This document shows positions 9,368 to 18,464 of a stretch of 64,000 bases of DNA, piece after piece. The stretch spans positions 310,001-374,000 of the forward strand of contig NZ_JAAHIH010000001.1 in NCBI RefSeq assembly GCF_010671925.1, read 5' to 3'. This DNA is from Moorena sp. SIOASIH. Its GTDB lineage: Bacteria > Cyanobacteriota > Cyanobacteriia > Cyanobacteriales > Coleofasciculaceae. The notes under the pieces were generated by a model. That model made no database searches. It saw only the letters and a program-made list of their open reading frames with translations, and was not told where the DNA came from. The translations under genes were made by a program, and so were the position numbers. The first letter of the stretch is position 1. Every line of letters starts with the position of its first letter.

Positions 9368-9970
9368 ATGTCTTATAGTGATTTTAAATCTCTAGACACA
9401 CTAGCTTCTCTAGGGATTGATATGCTAGAACCTGTCCCATCCCTGATTCAAGCAGACCCAATTTCCCCCACTAACTTTCTTCAGGAAGCTCTCAAACGCT
9501 TTGTGCCACTAGCAACTGCTATCAATACTGAAAAAGCTCGCTCTGAATATCTAATCGCTCCTATTTTAAGTGAAATTACAGTCATCAACCCTCGTATTAG
9601 TCTGTTTTCTGGCAAAAACTTTAATGTAGACCCAGCACAGGGACTTACTGGATTTTTTGATTTCATACTTACTGATCACCCAGATAAGTTAACCATCAAA
9701 GCTCCAGTGGTGGTAGTGGTAGAGGCAAAAAACGAAAATATAAATGAAGGACTCCCTCAATGCCTTGCTACGATGTATGCAGCTCTATTGGTTAACCAAA
9801 AAGAGCCAGAGATGGCTGAGCGAACAGTATACGGAACTGTTACGACGGGACAAGTGTGGCGATTCCTGGCTCTGACACAAGAAGGCAAGGCAATCGTGGA
9901 TCTTAATGACCGCTATCTAACACCTGTGGATGAGTTACTGGGAGTGCTGGTTGCTATGACAACTCGATAG
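9368..9970 (+). CDS. PD-(D/E)XK-nuclease-like hypothetical protein
   Basis: 200-aa soluble protein common in filamentous cyanobacteria and usually left unnamed. The region GLTGFFDFILTDHP followed by VVVVVEAKNENINEG has the D...ExK pattern of the PD-(D/E)XK superfamily: Asp about residue 98, then Glu and Lys near 118-120, then a Q in LPQCLATMYAA. Such domains occur in restriction-like nucleases and in many uncharacterised proteins (compare the Uma2 group), so nuclease activity is inferred, not shown. A good ribosome-binding site (AGGAGAG) precedes ATG 9368. It looks like a single-gene unit. Confidence 0.6.
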   Translation: MSYSDFKSLDTLASLGIDMLEPVPSLIQADPISPTNFLQEALKRFVPLATAINTEKARSEYLIAPILSEITVINPRISLFSGKNFNVDPAQGLTGFFDFILTDHPDKLTIKAPVVVVVEAKNENINEGLPQCLATMYAALLVNQKEPEMAERTVYGTVTTGQVWRFLALTQEGKAIVDLNDRYLTPVDELLGVLVAMTTR

Positions 9971-10097
9971 TTGACTTGGTCAAAGTTGATCTTGATTTAA
10001 TCTACACCATTGACGCAACGGTTTTTTTGATTGACCCTCAACCCTCCACAAATAAGTGCGATCGCATAACGACTCAATGCTTAGTATCCCATTTGCC

Positions 10098-10147
10098 TCT
10101 TCCCTACTCCCTACTCCCTACTCCCTACTCCCTATTCCCTTCTCCCT
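10098..10147. repeat. CCCTACT heptamer array
   Basis: Five to six CCCTACT/CCCTATT heptamers. They run up to, and provide the last codons of, the truncated TetR frame on the minus strand. Confidence 0.8.
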
Positions 10148-10535
10148 AATAATGCTGAAGCAACGGTTTTTGCTTGTGCTGCTGCTATCGAGTTCCCTTC
10201 CATCATCGCCACCACAATTGAGCCTTGCACAAGCAGTAAAAACTGTCGAGCCAATAATTCAGGATCAGTAATGCCTGCAGCCTGAGCCAGATCCAGAATA
10301 TAGGCATAAACAGCTTGTTGCTGCTCCAAAGCCGCCTGATAACCTGGGTGCTTGGGCTTGGCCAACTCTACAGTAGCGTTAATGAAAGCACAGCCACGAA
10401 AATCTGGAGCTTCAAACCATAATTGAAGCACATCAAAGATTGCTAATAGACGCTCTTTGGGATCTGAACTATGTTGGGCAACAGTTTCTATAAACCAGGC
10501 ACGCCAAGACTCGCCCCGCAGTGTCGGTAACTTGT
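10132..10535 (-). pseudogene. TetR-family regulator, C-terminal fragment
   Basis: On the minus strand the frame reads KLPTLRGESWRAWFIETVAQ, then KERLLAIFDVLQLWFEAPDF, RGCAFINATVELAKPKHPGY and DPELLARQFLLLVQGSIVVA. This is the ligand-binding half of a TetR repressor (RGCAFINA is typical). The whole N-terminal helix-turn-helix, about 60 residues, is missing: at 10530 the sequence changes into the hydrolase fragment on the other strand. It cannot bind DNA as a TetR and is a relic. The first start-like codon inside it is the GTG at 10431. Confidence 0.75.
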
Positions 10536-10548
10536 CTGAAAGCGATCG

Positions 10549-11203
10549 CGTTTTTCTATTTTTGATGGATTACGCTCACCGTCGCCGATTAAAGATTTGG
10601 AGAGGTCTATTAGATTTACAACAATACTTTCTCTATTTGATGGACTATGGCGCACCAGTAGGTTACCGTCTAGCCAGCAAAAATGCCAATAAAGTGCTAG
10701 GGCTGATTGTGCAGAATGGTAATGCCTATGAGGAAGGTTTGCGAGAGTTTTGGGAACCACTCAAGGCTTACTGGCAGGACAAAACTCCCGAAAATGCTCA
10801 AGTTCTAGCGGATTTTTTAACCCTCGAATCGACTAAGTGGCAATACACTAATGGAGTTCGCAATCCAGAAGCCATTGCTCCAGACAATTGGTTCCATGAT
10901 CAATATTTGCTCGACCGTCCTGGCAACAAAGAAATTCAATTAGAACTGTTTTACAGCTACGGTACTAACCGGACTCTCTACCCACAATGGCAAGACTATT
11001 TCCGTCAGTTTCAACCTCCAACCCTAATTGTTTGGGGCAAAGGTGACTACATCTTTCCGGAAGAAGGAGCCCATCCCTACAAGCGGGATCTCAATAACCT
11101 CGAATTCCATATCCTAGATACCGGTCATTGTGCCCTTGAGGAAGATCTAGAGTTGATTGCTAATTACATTCGCAACTTCGCTCGCTCTAATTCCCCTAAG
11201 TAG
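10549..11203 (+). pseudogene. Alpha/beta hydrolase (dehalogenase/epoxide-hydrolase type), N-terminally truncated
   Basis: The C-terminal two thirds is clear: YFLYLMDYGAPVGYRLA is the nucleophile elbow (Asp nucleophile in MDYGAPVG), WGKGDYIFPEEGAHPY carries the acid, and LDTGHCALEEDLELIANYI the catalytic His. Roughly the first 80-100 residues, including the oxyanion-hole region, are absent. An open frame extends back to 10457 but runs through the antisense of the TetR fragment and is not homologous. Just before the elbow, FLFLMDYAHRRR (from 10550) is a diverged duplicate of FLYLMDYGAPVG 80 bp later, so the junction carries an internal duplication. Function is probably lost. Confidence 0.7.
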
Positions 11204-11401
11204 TCAGGCACATTAGTCAAGTACAATTAGGCATAATGACAGTATAAGTAGTCGGACAAACATTTTTGGCTCTGTCTAAAGTTTTGTCAACATTGCCAAA
11301 ACCCTTGTGGCCTAAAAATTAGTCTTATTCATCTCCAACTACTTAGCTGTCATGAAGTGTCAACGGGTAAGAATCTTTGAACTAAATTGGAGGTAAATAG
11401 T
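11204..11401. other. Intergenic, upstream of the SDR gene
   Basis: No gene seen. It ends with a GGAGG ribosome-binding site at 11389-11393, which fixes the SDR start at 11402. Confidence 0.5.
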
Positions 11402-12163
11402 ATGGCGACTCAAACTGTTATTATTACTGGTGGCGCGACTGGCATAGGCTATGCAATTGCTGAAGGGTTTCTGAACACTGGGGCAAATGTAATGATCAAT
11501 GGCAGAACTCTCTCGAAGCTTGAAAGTGCAGCCCAAAAACTGAATCAGCCTGATCGCATCCAGATTATAGCAGGAGACATTACTGATCCTACATTCGCTC
11601 CTAAACTCGTTACTGAAACCGTTGCCAAGTTTGGTAGAGTTGATGTTTTGATTAATAATGCAGGAATCTTTGCCGTCAAGAACTTCACGGATTACACAAT
11701 TGACGACCTCTCACGGTACCTGGGATATGTAAGAGGTACTTTTGCGCTAACCCAGGAAACCGTCAAACAGATGAGAGAGCAGGGGGATGGTGGCGCGGTT
11801 GTCAACATCAGTACAATACTTGCATTTAATGGGGTTAAGGCTTTGCCCTCTTCTGCACCGATTATGGCGAAGGCTGCTATCACAGCAATGGTAAAAAACT
11901 TATCTGTGGAGCTAGCAGCAGACAAGATTCGGATTAATGCTGTAGCCCCTGGCATTGTTCTGACACCATTGCTGGGGGAAGTAAACCAAGAAACTGTGGA
12001 TGATTTGAATCAGCAGCAGCCTCTTGGCAGGATTGGCACACCGAAAGATATTGCTGATGCAGTGCTGTATCTGGCTAATGCCAAGTGGGTTACCGGTGTG
12101 ATTCTTCCTGTGGATGGTGGGGTTGATGCTGGTGGTGATGGTACTAGCAATCTCAGGCAATAA
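11402..12163 (+). CDS. SDR-family oxidoreductase lacking the catalytic Tyr
   Basis: 253-aa Rossmann-fold short-chain dehydrogenase/reductase starting MATQTVIITGGATGIGYAIA, with the TGxxxGIG cofactor loop, DVLINNAGIF (NNAG), a Ser in VVNISTILAF and the PG motif in INAVAPGIVLTPLL. The usual YxxxK is PIMAK here (about residue 153): Lys is kept but Tyr is Pro. Related SDRs with altered active sites exist, so it may be an unusual or non-catalytic member. The GGAGG at 11389 favours ATG 11402 over the TTG five codons upstream. It is followed after 40 bp by the bicupin gene, probably in one transcript. Confidence 0.85.
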   Translation: MATQTVIITGGATGIGYAIAEGFLNTGANVMINGRTLSKLESAAQKLNQPDRIQIIAGDITDPTFAPKLVTETVAKFGRVDVLINNAGIFAVKNFTDYTIDDLSRYLGYVRGTFALTQETVKQMREQGDGGAVVNISTILAFNGVKALPSSAPIMAKAAITAMVKNLSVELAADKIRINAVAPGIVLTPLLGEVNQETVDDLNQQQPLGRIGTPKDIADAVLYLANAKWVTGVILPVDGGVDAGGDGTSNLRQ

Positions 12164-12203
12164 TTAGAGATTCCAACAATAAACATAATGTCAGGAGGTT
12201 GCC

Positions 12204-12857
12204 ATGCAGATTCATGCAGATTTAAGTCAGCGAGTCGTTGTCTATAGCGAAGAGCTACCTTGGCTTGATTCTCCTATGGCCGGTGTACAGCGTCGGATGT
12301 TGGAAAGGGATGGAGACGAAGTAGCCAGAGCAACGTCTCTAGTTCGCTATGAAACTGGTAGTTCCTTTTCTGCTCATACTCATGGTGGTGGTGAAGAATT
12401 TCTGGTTTTAGAGGGCATATTTTCTGATGAAAAAGGAGATTATCCCCCTGGTACTTATGTCCGCAATCCCGTAGGTTCAAGCCATACTCCTAAGAGTGAA
12501 TCAGGTTGTACGATTCTGGTGAAACTATGGCAAATGTCTCCTGAGGATCAAGAGCGAGTAGTAATCGATACAAGTAACAACTCTTGGGTTCCAGGTTTAG
12601 TTAAAGGATTACAGGTAATGCCCTTACATACTCATAGTACAGAGAATGTTGCTCTAGTGAAATGGGAACCTGGAACTGTTTTTAAACACCATAGTCATTT
12701 TGGTGGAGAAGAAATTTATGTAATTGACGGGGTATTTGAAGATGAGCATGGAACTTATCCAAAAGGAACTTGGATACGTAATCATCATGGCAGTACTCAT
12801 ACTCCATTTAGTCAAGAAGGCTGTTTAATTTACGTTAAAACAGGACATCTTAATTAA
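12204..12857 (+). CDS. ChrR-like bicupin protein
   Basis: 217 aa made of two homologous cupin halves. The first has the metal-site motif HTHGGGEEFLVLEG, then YPPGTYVRNPVGSSHTP; the second has HHSHFGGEEIYVIDGVFEDE and YPKGTWIRNHHGSTHTP. Each half keeps the two His, Glu and distal His expected of a metal-binding cupin. This resembles the C-terminal domain of ChrR anti-sigma factors, but the zinc-binding N-terminal anti-sigma domain is absent. A strong AGGAGG precedes ATG 12204. It is likely co-transcribed with the SDR upstream. An oxidative-stress role is an inference. Confidence 0.85.
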   Translation: MQIHADLSQRVVVYSEELPWLDSPMAGVQRRMLERDGDEVARATSLVRYETGSSFSAHTHGGGEEFLVLEGIFSDEKGDYPPGTYVRNPVGSSHTPKSESGCTILVKLWQMSPEDQERVVIDTSNNSWVPGLVKGLQVMPLHTHSTENVALVKWEPGTVFKHHSHFGGEEIYVIDGVFEDEHGTYPKGTWIRNHHGSTHTPFSQEGCLIYVKTGHLN

Positions 12858-12889
12858 CCTCAAATTATATGCTGATAGTTTAAGTATTC

Positions 12890-13196
12890 AGCTATCAGCT
12901 ATCAGCTTTCAGCTTTCAGCTTTCAGCTTTCAGCTTTCAGCTTTCAGCTATTAGCTATAAGTTATCAGCTATCAGCTAATGCGCTACTTGAGATGCTACT
13001 TGAGGTGCTATAAGTTATCAGCTTTCAGCTAAAGGCTGACGGCTGACGGCTGACGCCTGAATGCTTACCTTTCAGCTTTTGAATAAAACAGCTAACCATT
13101 GGCTTAATCTCTGTTACATCAGCTGACTGCTGACTGCTGACCAATGACCACTGACCCCTGACCGCTGACCGCTGACCACTGACCGCTGAATGCTTA
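12890..13196. repeat. TTTCAGC / CTGACYGCTGACC repeat region
   Basis: First a run of ATCAGCT and TTTCAGC heptamers (12890-12965), then GGCTGACGGCTGACG (13029-13060), then reverse-sense GCTGACC/ACTGACC units (13120-13190). The two halves are partly inverted relative to each other. No gene seen. Confidence 0.8.
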
Positions 13197-13234
13197 CGAG
13201 AGCTTTTATTCCAAATCACTACAGAGATAATATC

Positions 13235-14227
13235 ATGAAACTCAAAAAACAAAATCTTCAAGAATCCACTGACAAAATTTACGACACCATTATTGTGGGA
13301 GGTGGCGCAGGAGGTCTCTCTGCTGGAATCTATCTCCAGCGTTACTTACTCAATACTTTGATTATCGATAAAGGCAAAGCCCGCTCTTTTTGGATGCAGG
13401 AACTCCACAATTATCTGGGTTTACCTCCCGATACCCCTGGTCGTTCTGTTCTCAGACAAGGTAAAGAGCATTATTTGTCTATCGGTGGCGATTTACTAGA
13501 TGCTTTTGTCGAAGAATTAATTGATGAGGGTGAGACCTTTGCTGTGCGAGTAAAAGTTGGTCGAAACAACAGTGAATACTATACCTTTCGGGCTAAATAC
13601 CTGATTGCTGCTAGTGGCATTATTGACTATCTGCCAGCCTTGGAAAATATGCGAAATGTCTATGACTACGCAGGTTATAACCTCCATGTCTGTCTGATTT
13701 GTGATGGATATGAAATGGCTGATAAAAAGGTGGGGGTATTTGCTAGCACGGCAGGTAATGCGGAAGTAGTTTTTCCTCTGGGTTGGTTTACTTATGAAAT
13801 TACTTTATTTACCCAAGGATTGTTCGAGGTAAATGATGAATTGCGACAAAAAATAGAACAACAGGGTTATCAAATCATAGAAACCCCTGTTGAGCAATTT
13901 TTAGGGGAAGACCATCAGATGACTGGAGTGGAATTAACCGATGGTCGAGTAATTGAGTTAGAAGCTGGCTTGATTTCCATGGGTTCCAAATACCATGCCC
14001 AATATCTAGATACATTTGATTTGGAGAAGAAGGGAGGCAATCTGGTTACAGATAAAATGGCCCGCACTTCCCATCCTCGTATCTTTGCCATTGGTGATTT
14101 AAAGGTAGGACTGAATCAGGTTGTCATTGCTGCTGCTGATGGAGCCTTAGCAGCTACTCAAATTTGGCGGGATATCCGTCGTAGTCAGCCTCCCAAAGCC
14201 GCTAATACCGATAAGGTTTTGCGGTGA
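13235..14227 (+). CDS. Thioredoxin-reductase-like FAD/NAD(P) oxidoreductase
   Basis: 330-aa flavoprotein. The FAD site is TIIVGGGAGGLSAGIYLQR near the N terminus; a CxxC in HVCLICDGYE (about residues 152-155) matches the redox-active site of the thioredoxin reductase family. The second nucleotide-binding site is degenerate: KKVGVFASTAGNAE instead of GGGxSA. The C-terminal FAD motif is RIFAIGDLKVGLNQVVIAAADG. The start is ATG 13235 (MKLKKQNLQ); an in-frame ATG at 13190 lies within repeat DNA. It may reduce a thiol partner or use another electron donor. It converges with the STAND gene, with a shared hairpin terminator between them. Confidence 0.85.
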   Translation: MKLKKQNLQESTDKIYDTIIVGGGAGGLSAGIYLQRYLLNTLIIDKGKARSFWMQELHNYLGLPPDTPGRSVLRQGKEHYLSIGGDLLDAFVEELIDEGETFAVRVKVGRNNSEYYTFRAKYLIAASGIIDYLPALENMRNVYDYAGYNLHVCLICDGYEMADKKVGVFASTAGNAEVVFPLGWFTYEITLFTQGLFEVNDELRQKIEQQGYQIIETPVEQFLGEDHQMTGVELTDGRVIELEAGLISMGSKYHAQYLDTFDLEKKGGNLVTDKMARTSHPRIFAIGDLKVGLNQVVIAAADGALAATQIWRDIRRSQPPKAANTDKVLR

Positions 14228-14306
14228 TCAGGTTTTAGCAGCTGCAAATCCTGAATGTCTGAGTTTGAGCCAATTTTTCCTTTCCTTTTCCTGCTCTATT
14301 GTGTTG

Positions 14307-14335
14307 ATGCAGTCGCTGCCCATGAGCGACTGCAT
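14307..14335. terminator. Bidirectional terminator between convergent genes
   Basis: Perfect 11-bp arms ATGCAGTCGCT (14307-14317) and AGCGACTGCAT (14325-14335) around GCCCATG. It sits between the oxidoreductase (ends 14227, plus) and the STAND gene (ends 14431, minus). Confidence 0.7.
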
Positions 14336-14430
14336 TGCTTTTGGAAGTGGTACAATTTGTTGTACGTTAGTAAAATGACTCATGAAAATTATCAGTGTCA
14401 CCGAAGCTAGAGCCAATTTGTTGTGTCCTT

Positions 14431-17400
14431 TTACCTCACCCATGTAATGCTCAATACTGCTGACCCAATCTTAATCTGATGGGTGGCTTTTTGGTTAGTA
14501 TTTTCCAATCCCTGCTTAGCCTGCTTAGCTTGTTTTAGTTTTGTAATTAACTCATCTAACTTCAGTGCTGGTTGTCGTAGATAAGAAACAAGATAATCAT
14601 GCACCAATTGATAGCGGTGAGCAACAATATCCGGTACCTTAACCACCAACCCCGACTCTACTAAAATCCTTAACACCAACTCTAATTTATCAGCTTCTGT
14701 TCCTAAATGATTAGCTAACTCAGCCTTGGTCTTCAGTGGACGATTCCCTTTTTCATCTGTCAGTAAATATAGCACCAGTTCCACCACCTGCTGATTCTCT
14801 GGTCCACAATCCTCCACTACTCCAGTCAAATACCGCGCCATCAATCCTTGCTTTGAACCCCCTTCCCAATAGTGTTCCAGGGTAGTAATACTTTCCGCCT
14901 GCAATTGCGCTCCTACTACCTGCAATTCAATCGGACGTACTTCCGAGAACTCCCCAGCTAAATCCTGTACCAATTCTTCAATCAAAGCTGGTTCCAGGTA
15001 AAAATGCGATTGTTTAGTTAATTGCTCAATCACGGACTTGGCATCATCTCGGGAAAAATTCCCTAAAGGATAGCGCACATGCTTACTCAATATGTCATTG
15101 CCAATAATTTCCATACTCAGCATGGGATTAGCGCTACCCCACCATGCTGCGCGTTCGCTGAAAGCGGGACTCTCGGCAGAGCCGACGCTACGCGAACGTC
15201 CATCGCATTCGAGTAAATAATGGAGATAATCCTCCCGCATCGACAGAATCACCTTCACTGACGGACTATTAAGACACTCTCCTAGGAATTCAAAAAATTG
15301 CCGTCGCTCAGCTTTATCCAGGTAAACAAAGAAAAATTCTTCAAACTCGTCAAAAATCAGTACTGTCCGCAAATTGTGCTGTTCATTTTGCCGCAATTGC
15401 TGTATAATAATATCTGGACTTTGTAGAGATGTTCCATGCAATGTCTCTAAATTTATTCCGTTTAATGCCTCTGCCAATAACCGTCCCAATTCTTCTACCC
15501 AATTGCTATAGACTGCCATCACTACAGGCAACACATCTTCTGTACCAATCACAGTCTGTTTCAACCCTGGTACTAATCCCCCATTCACCAGAGAACTCTT
15601 TCCCACCCCCGATTCCCCATGAATCACAATTAGCCTGTAATCATTCCGTCCAATCCGTTCAATCAATCCATTGACATCCTGCTGTCGCCCAGATTGCGCA
15701 ATTTCTAGCGCTATAGTTTCTCGATTTTCCTCCTCTAGGGGCGCAAGGCGTTGCGCTCCGATCAAATTTGTTGGCAACCCCACCAACCTTATCCTTTGTC
15801 GTGGCTGTAATCGACTAGCACCAATAAACCCTCCCCAACCATACTGTTGCGCTAACGATTGTTGATATTGCTTAAGTTGGAAAGCTTGGAGATACTGCCC
15901 CTGCTGGAAATAAAGGGAACGCAATCCCTGCAAAATCCGACTGTAAAACCGAGGATTATCCTGAGGTGCAATAACCCTTGCCTGTTCTAGATGTTGGAGT
16001 GCAGCTTCAGCTTCACCTAGCCGTTGCTCAGATTGAGCTAACAGTAGTAGATACAGACTAGTTTGAAGTGAGTGCATTGTCTGGAGTGCATTCTCCTGAA
16101 TGCCGACTCCTGAGTTAAGACATGGTTTTGTGCCCTCTGTACCCTCTGTTTCCTCTGTTTCCTCTGTGCCCTCTTGTGCCACACCAGAGGAAACTGTCGC
16201 TATAGTGTCTAATGCTTTCTGAGCATTTTGCTTAGCCTCTTGCCAACGAGATTGGTTAAGAGCGACTTCTGCTAAAAATCCGTAAGTTTGGGCTTTTAGT
16301 GGTGCCAGACCTTGCGCCCCTAATAGGATTTGGCGTTGCTGTAACCCTAGGGAATTGTGAGCCAAGTGATACAAATCATCCCAATCCTCCAGACGTTGCA
16401 AGACCTCACCTAGTTGATTGATAAACTTAGTGACTAAATCATGACGATTCAACTGCTCAAACCTATCAAGACACTGCTGGAATAATCCTCTAGCATCGTT
16501 CCAATAGAGACAGTTTTCTGGTTCCGGAGACTTTTCCCCCTGCTGGAAATAACACAACCCAATGTAAAACAGGACGATTCCCTGACGCTCCAGGAATTGC
16601 TGCTCACAAACGGTAATCTCATTTCCTGTAGTATCACTCCCGTTTTCTAAGTTATTTAGATCGTCTAAGTTATCTAGATCTTCTAAGTTATTTAGATCTT
16701 CTAAGTTATCTAGATCTAAGTTATCTAGATCTTCTAAGTTATCTAAATTAGATGAACAAACATTGTTCCCACTCTCCCCATCTCCTGATCTCGTGATCTC
16801 GTGATCTCCCCATCTCTCAGTCTCCCTTGCCGCTGGTTGCCAAAATGCCAAACTTTGCTCATAGTGAGTTACTGCACTACCCAACTGATAGTTAGCATAA
16901 GCCTCTTGACCACGAAGGAATTCTATACTAGCTTTGAGAGCAGGTTCAAGGGTTTCACCCCGATGCTGTAAATCCTTCAGAGCAGCATCAATTTCCCGGT
17001 GACGTAGAACACCTATATCAGTAGGAACAAAATATGCTATACTATTTGATTTTAAAATATAGTCAAAGATAGCATCGGTAGTCTCTTTGAGTTCAGTAAT
17101 TAAGGTTTCTGTTGCGTTCGCGTAGCGGTTCCAAAGGAACATCGCAAATTCTATCCGTGTCCCCAAACTCTCGAAATCTGGAGCAAACTGGGTTAGTTGC
17201 TGCTGAACGTCATCTGTAATCCATAACACTAAGGGGAAAGGAAGATTTTTCTGAAACTCTTCGAGCACTTGATTAGTCACACTCAGCATCTGTGCTAGAT
17301 TCTGCACCGATTCTAAGCCCAACACCATCACAGCAGTAGGGCGTTGTTCTCCCAGTATTGACCGAATGGTGTCATAGAGCACTTTGTCCGATGGCTTAAG

Positions 17401-17583
17401 GGTTAGGGTATTAATGTCAACCGAGCAGAGTGTTGGTAATTGCGCTACCAAACGGAAACGCACCCTGATATAATTGCAGCGGGCTAAAATCAGCTTGAAC
17501 TGTCCCTGAGAGGCTTCTACTGCCGACGCCAGTTTTTTCAGGGCATGCTGATTATCAGTTGCGATCGCATTAGATTTGTCCAT
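14431..17583 (-). CDS. TPR-linked STAND-type P-loop ATPase
   Basis: 1050 aa. The N-terminal 200 residues form a domain with VLWITDDVQQQL and similar to cyanobacterial effector/TPR proteins; residues about 200-620 are helical TPR-like repeats (QEAYANYQLGSAVTHYEQSL, LGEAEAALQHLEQA). The NTPase begins near 640: Walker A VIHGESGVGKSSLVNGG (about 655), Walker B TVLIFDEFEEFF (about 741), then a winged-helix-like tail. This is the STAND arrangement seen in signalling and defence ATPases, but no WD40, protease or nuclease effector is attached. Two oddities: an Asn/Asp-Leu repeat at about 275-314 and a palindromic-repeat insertion encoding SRSVGSAESPAFSERAAWWG near 793-820. Both keep the frame. Function unknown. 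Confidence 0.8.
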   Translation of the reverse strand: MDKSNAIATDNQHALKKLASAVEASQGQFKLILARCNYIRVRFRLVAQLPTLCSVDINTLTLKPSDKVLYDTIRSILGEQRPTAVMVLGLESVQNLAQMLSVTNQVLEEFQKNLPFPLVLWITDDVQQQLTQFAPDFESLGTRIEFAMFLWNRYANATETLITELKETTDAIFDYILKSNSIAYFVPTDIGVLRHREIDAALKDLQHRGETLEPALKASIEFLRGQEAYANYQLGSAVTHYEQSLAFWQPAARETERWGDHEITRSGDGESGNNVCSSNLDNLEDLDNLDLDNLEDLNNLEDLDNLDDLNNLENGSDTTGNEITVCEQQFLERQGIVLFYIGLCYFQQGEKSPEPENCLYWNDARGLFQQCLDRFEQLNRHDLVTKFINQLGEVLQRLEDWDDLYHLAHNSLGLQQRQILLGAQGLAPLKAQTYGFLAEVALNQSRWQEAKQNAQKALDTIATVSSGVAQEGTEETEETEGTEGTKPCLNSGVGIQENALQTMHSLQTSLYLLLLAQSEQRLGEAEAALQHLEQARVIAPQDNPRFYSRILQGLRSLYFQQGQYLQAFQLKQYQQSLAQQYGWGGFIGASRLQPRQRIRLVGLPTNLIGAQRLAPLEEENRETIALEIAQSGRQQDVNGLIERIGRNDYRLIVIHGESGVGKSSLVNGGLVPGLKQTVIGTEDVLPVVMAVYSNWVEELGRLLAEALNGINLETLHGTSLQSPDIIIQQLRQNEQHNLRTVLIFDEFEEFFFVYLDKAERRQFFEFLGECLNSPSVKVILSMREDYLHYLLECDGRSRSVGSAESPAFSERAAWWGSANPMLSMEIIGNDILSKHVRYPLGNFSRDDAKSVIEQLTKQSHFYLEPALIEELVQDLAGEFSEVRPIELQVVGAQLQAESITTLEHYWEGGSKQGLMARYLTGVVEDCGPENQQVVELVLYLLTDEKGNRPLKTKAELANHLGTEADKLELVLRILVESGLVVKVPDIVAHRYQLVHDYLVSYLRQPALKLDELITKLKQAKQAKQGLENTNQKATHQIKIGSAVLSITWVR
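15129..15208. repeat. Palindromic dispersed repeat inserted in the STAND gene
   Basis: Contains GCGTTCGC...GCTACGCGAACG inverted arms and AAAGCGGGACT, modules also found at 23100, 28820, 40855 and 41960. It is inserted in frame, after the conserved HYLLECDG segment of the ATPase. Confidence 0.7.
16640..16757. repeat. 18-bp coding minisatellite in the STAND gene
   Basis: Repeats of GATCTTCTAAGTTATCTA with some shortened or mutated copies encode LDNLEDLDNL-type repeats. A related 9-bp repeat encodes the acidic tract of the HTH protein at 56810. Confidence 0.8.
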
Positions 17584-17679
17584 CGATCAATGTAGAGTTT
17601 TCCCGCCATTCAAGTAGCCATCTCAACTCTCAACTCTAACATCCAAACTCCAAAAAGGGACGCCAAGGGCGAACAACCC

Positions 17680-18378
17680 TCAACCACCGATTGCTAGGAT
17701 AACTGTTGCAAAGCCAGTCACATTCAGACGGTCTTCGTTATAGAAGGCAGTACGCACTACTAAATCGAGATAAACTCTAGGGCGTAATTCTCCTCGCCAA
17801 CTAATCGAGTCACCCCCTTGGCGGTAAGGAGACTCTCCGGTCGGTAATCCACCCAACTGCGCACCTTTTTCGGTTTTGCCGGTATAACTCAAAGTGGTAC
17901 CAGGAATTGTTTCTCCCTGCTTGACTCGGTATAAAACTGGAACCTTGTAAACCACTAGACTGGGGTTTGTTTGATCCGGTACCTGCGGTACCCAACCAGG
18001 TTGAGAAGATACCCCATCTACCGTTAGACGAACAGTACCACCAGCCTGTAGGCGTTCATCACTATAAACTAATACCCGCTGGTTGAGGCGCATTTCGACT
18101 CCCCTCAGAGGACTTCCAGTCCAGTCTAGAGAGTCACCACTGCGCTTGAATGCCCGCTGTCCATTGATCAACACTTCAGCAGTTTTATCCTCCGTCCTAC
18201 TGATGTACCGAATATCAGTCCCTGGTATCAATGAACCAGCTTTCACCTCCTGGGTAACTGGTCCTTTGTAGACCAAGGTAGAGTTTGACCGAGGCTGCCG
18301 TTCCAGTAGACTGCAACTAGTCGTCGTAGGGACAACAGCCAACAGCACCGTTGTGGTAATTAGTAAACGTTTAAGCAA
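17680..18378 (-). CDS. Putative lipoprotein with two repeated halves
   Basis: About 232 aa if started at TTG 18378 (MLKRLLITTTVLLAVVP..., then TTTSC, a plausible lipobox for lipid attachment). The mature part has two homologous segments: LVYKGPVTQEVKAGSLIPGT ... RVLVYSDERLQAGGTV and VVYKVPVLYRVKQGETIPGT ... RTAFYNEDRLNVTG. Each looks like a small beta domain. The frame is open to ATG 18684, but those 102 extra codons translate dispersed repeat DNA (SRVGILPAR, GKMPVLRKMPVPP) and would destroy the signal peptide, so I reject them. The family is seen in cyanobacteria without a known function. It follows the STAND gene's upstream region on the same strand. Confidence 0.65.
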   Translation of the reverse strand: MLKRLLITTTVLLAVVPTTTSCSLLERQPRSNSTLVYKGPVTQEVKAGSLIPGTDIRYISRTEDKTAEVLINGQRAFKRSGDSLDWTGSPLRGVEMRLNQRVLVYSDERLQAGGTVRLTVDGVSSQPGWVPQVPDQTNPSLVVYKVPVLYRVKQGETIPGTTLSYTGKTEKGAQLGGLPTGESPYRQGGDSISWRGELRPRVYLDLVVRTAFYNEDRLNVTGFATVILAIGG

Positions 18379-18464
18379 ACTCAGTGCTGAATTTTGAGTG
18401 CTCAGTCCATTGTCTTGAGTGCATTTTCCGGCGTTGCTGAATAATGGAATGATTTTAAGAGTTT

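Noticed and set aside
10056-10271. 71-codon plus-strand frame with hydrophobic stretch
   Set aside because: It runs through a CCCTACT array and the antisense of the clear TetR fragment.
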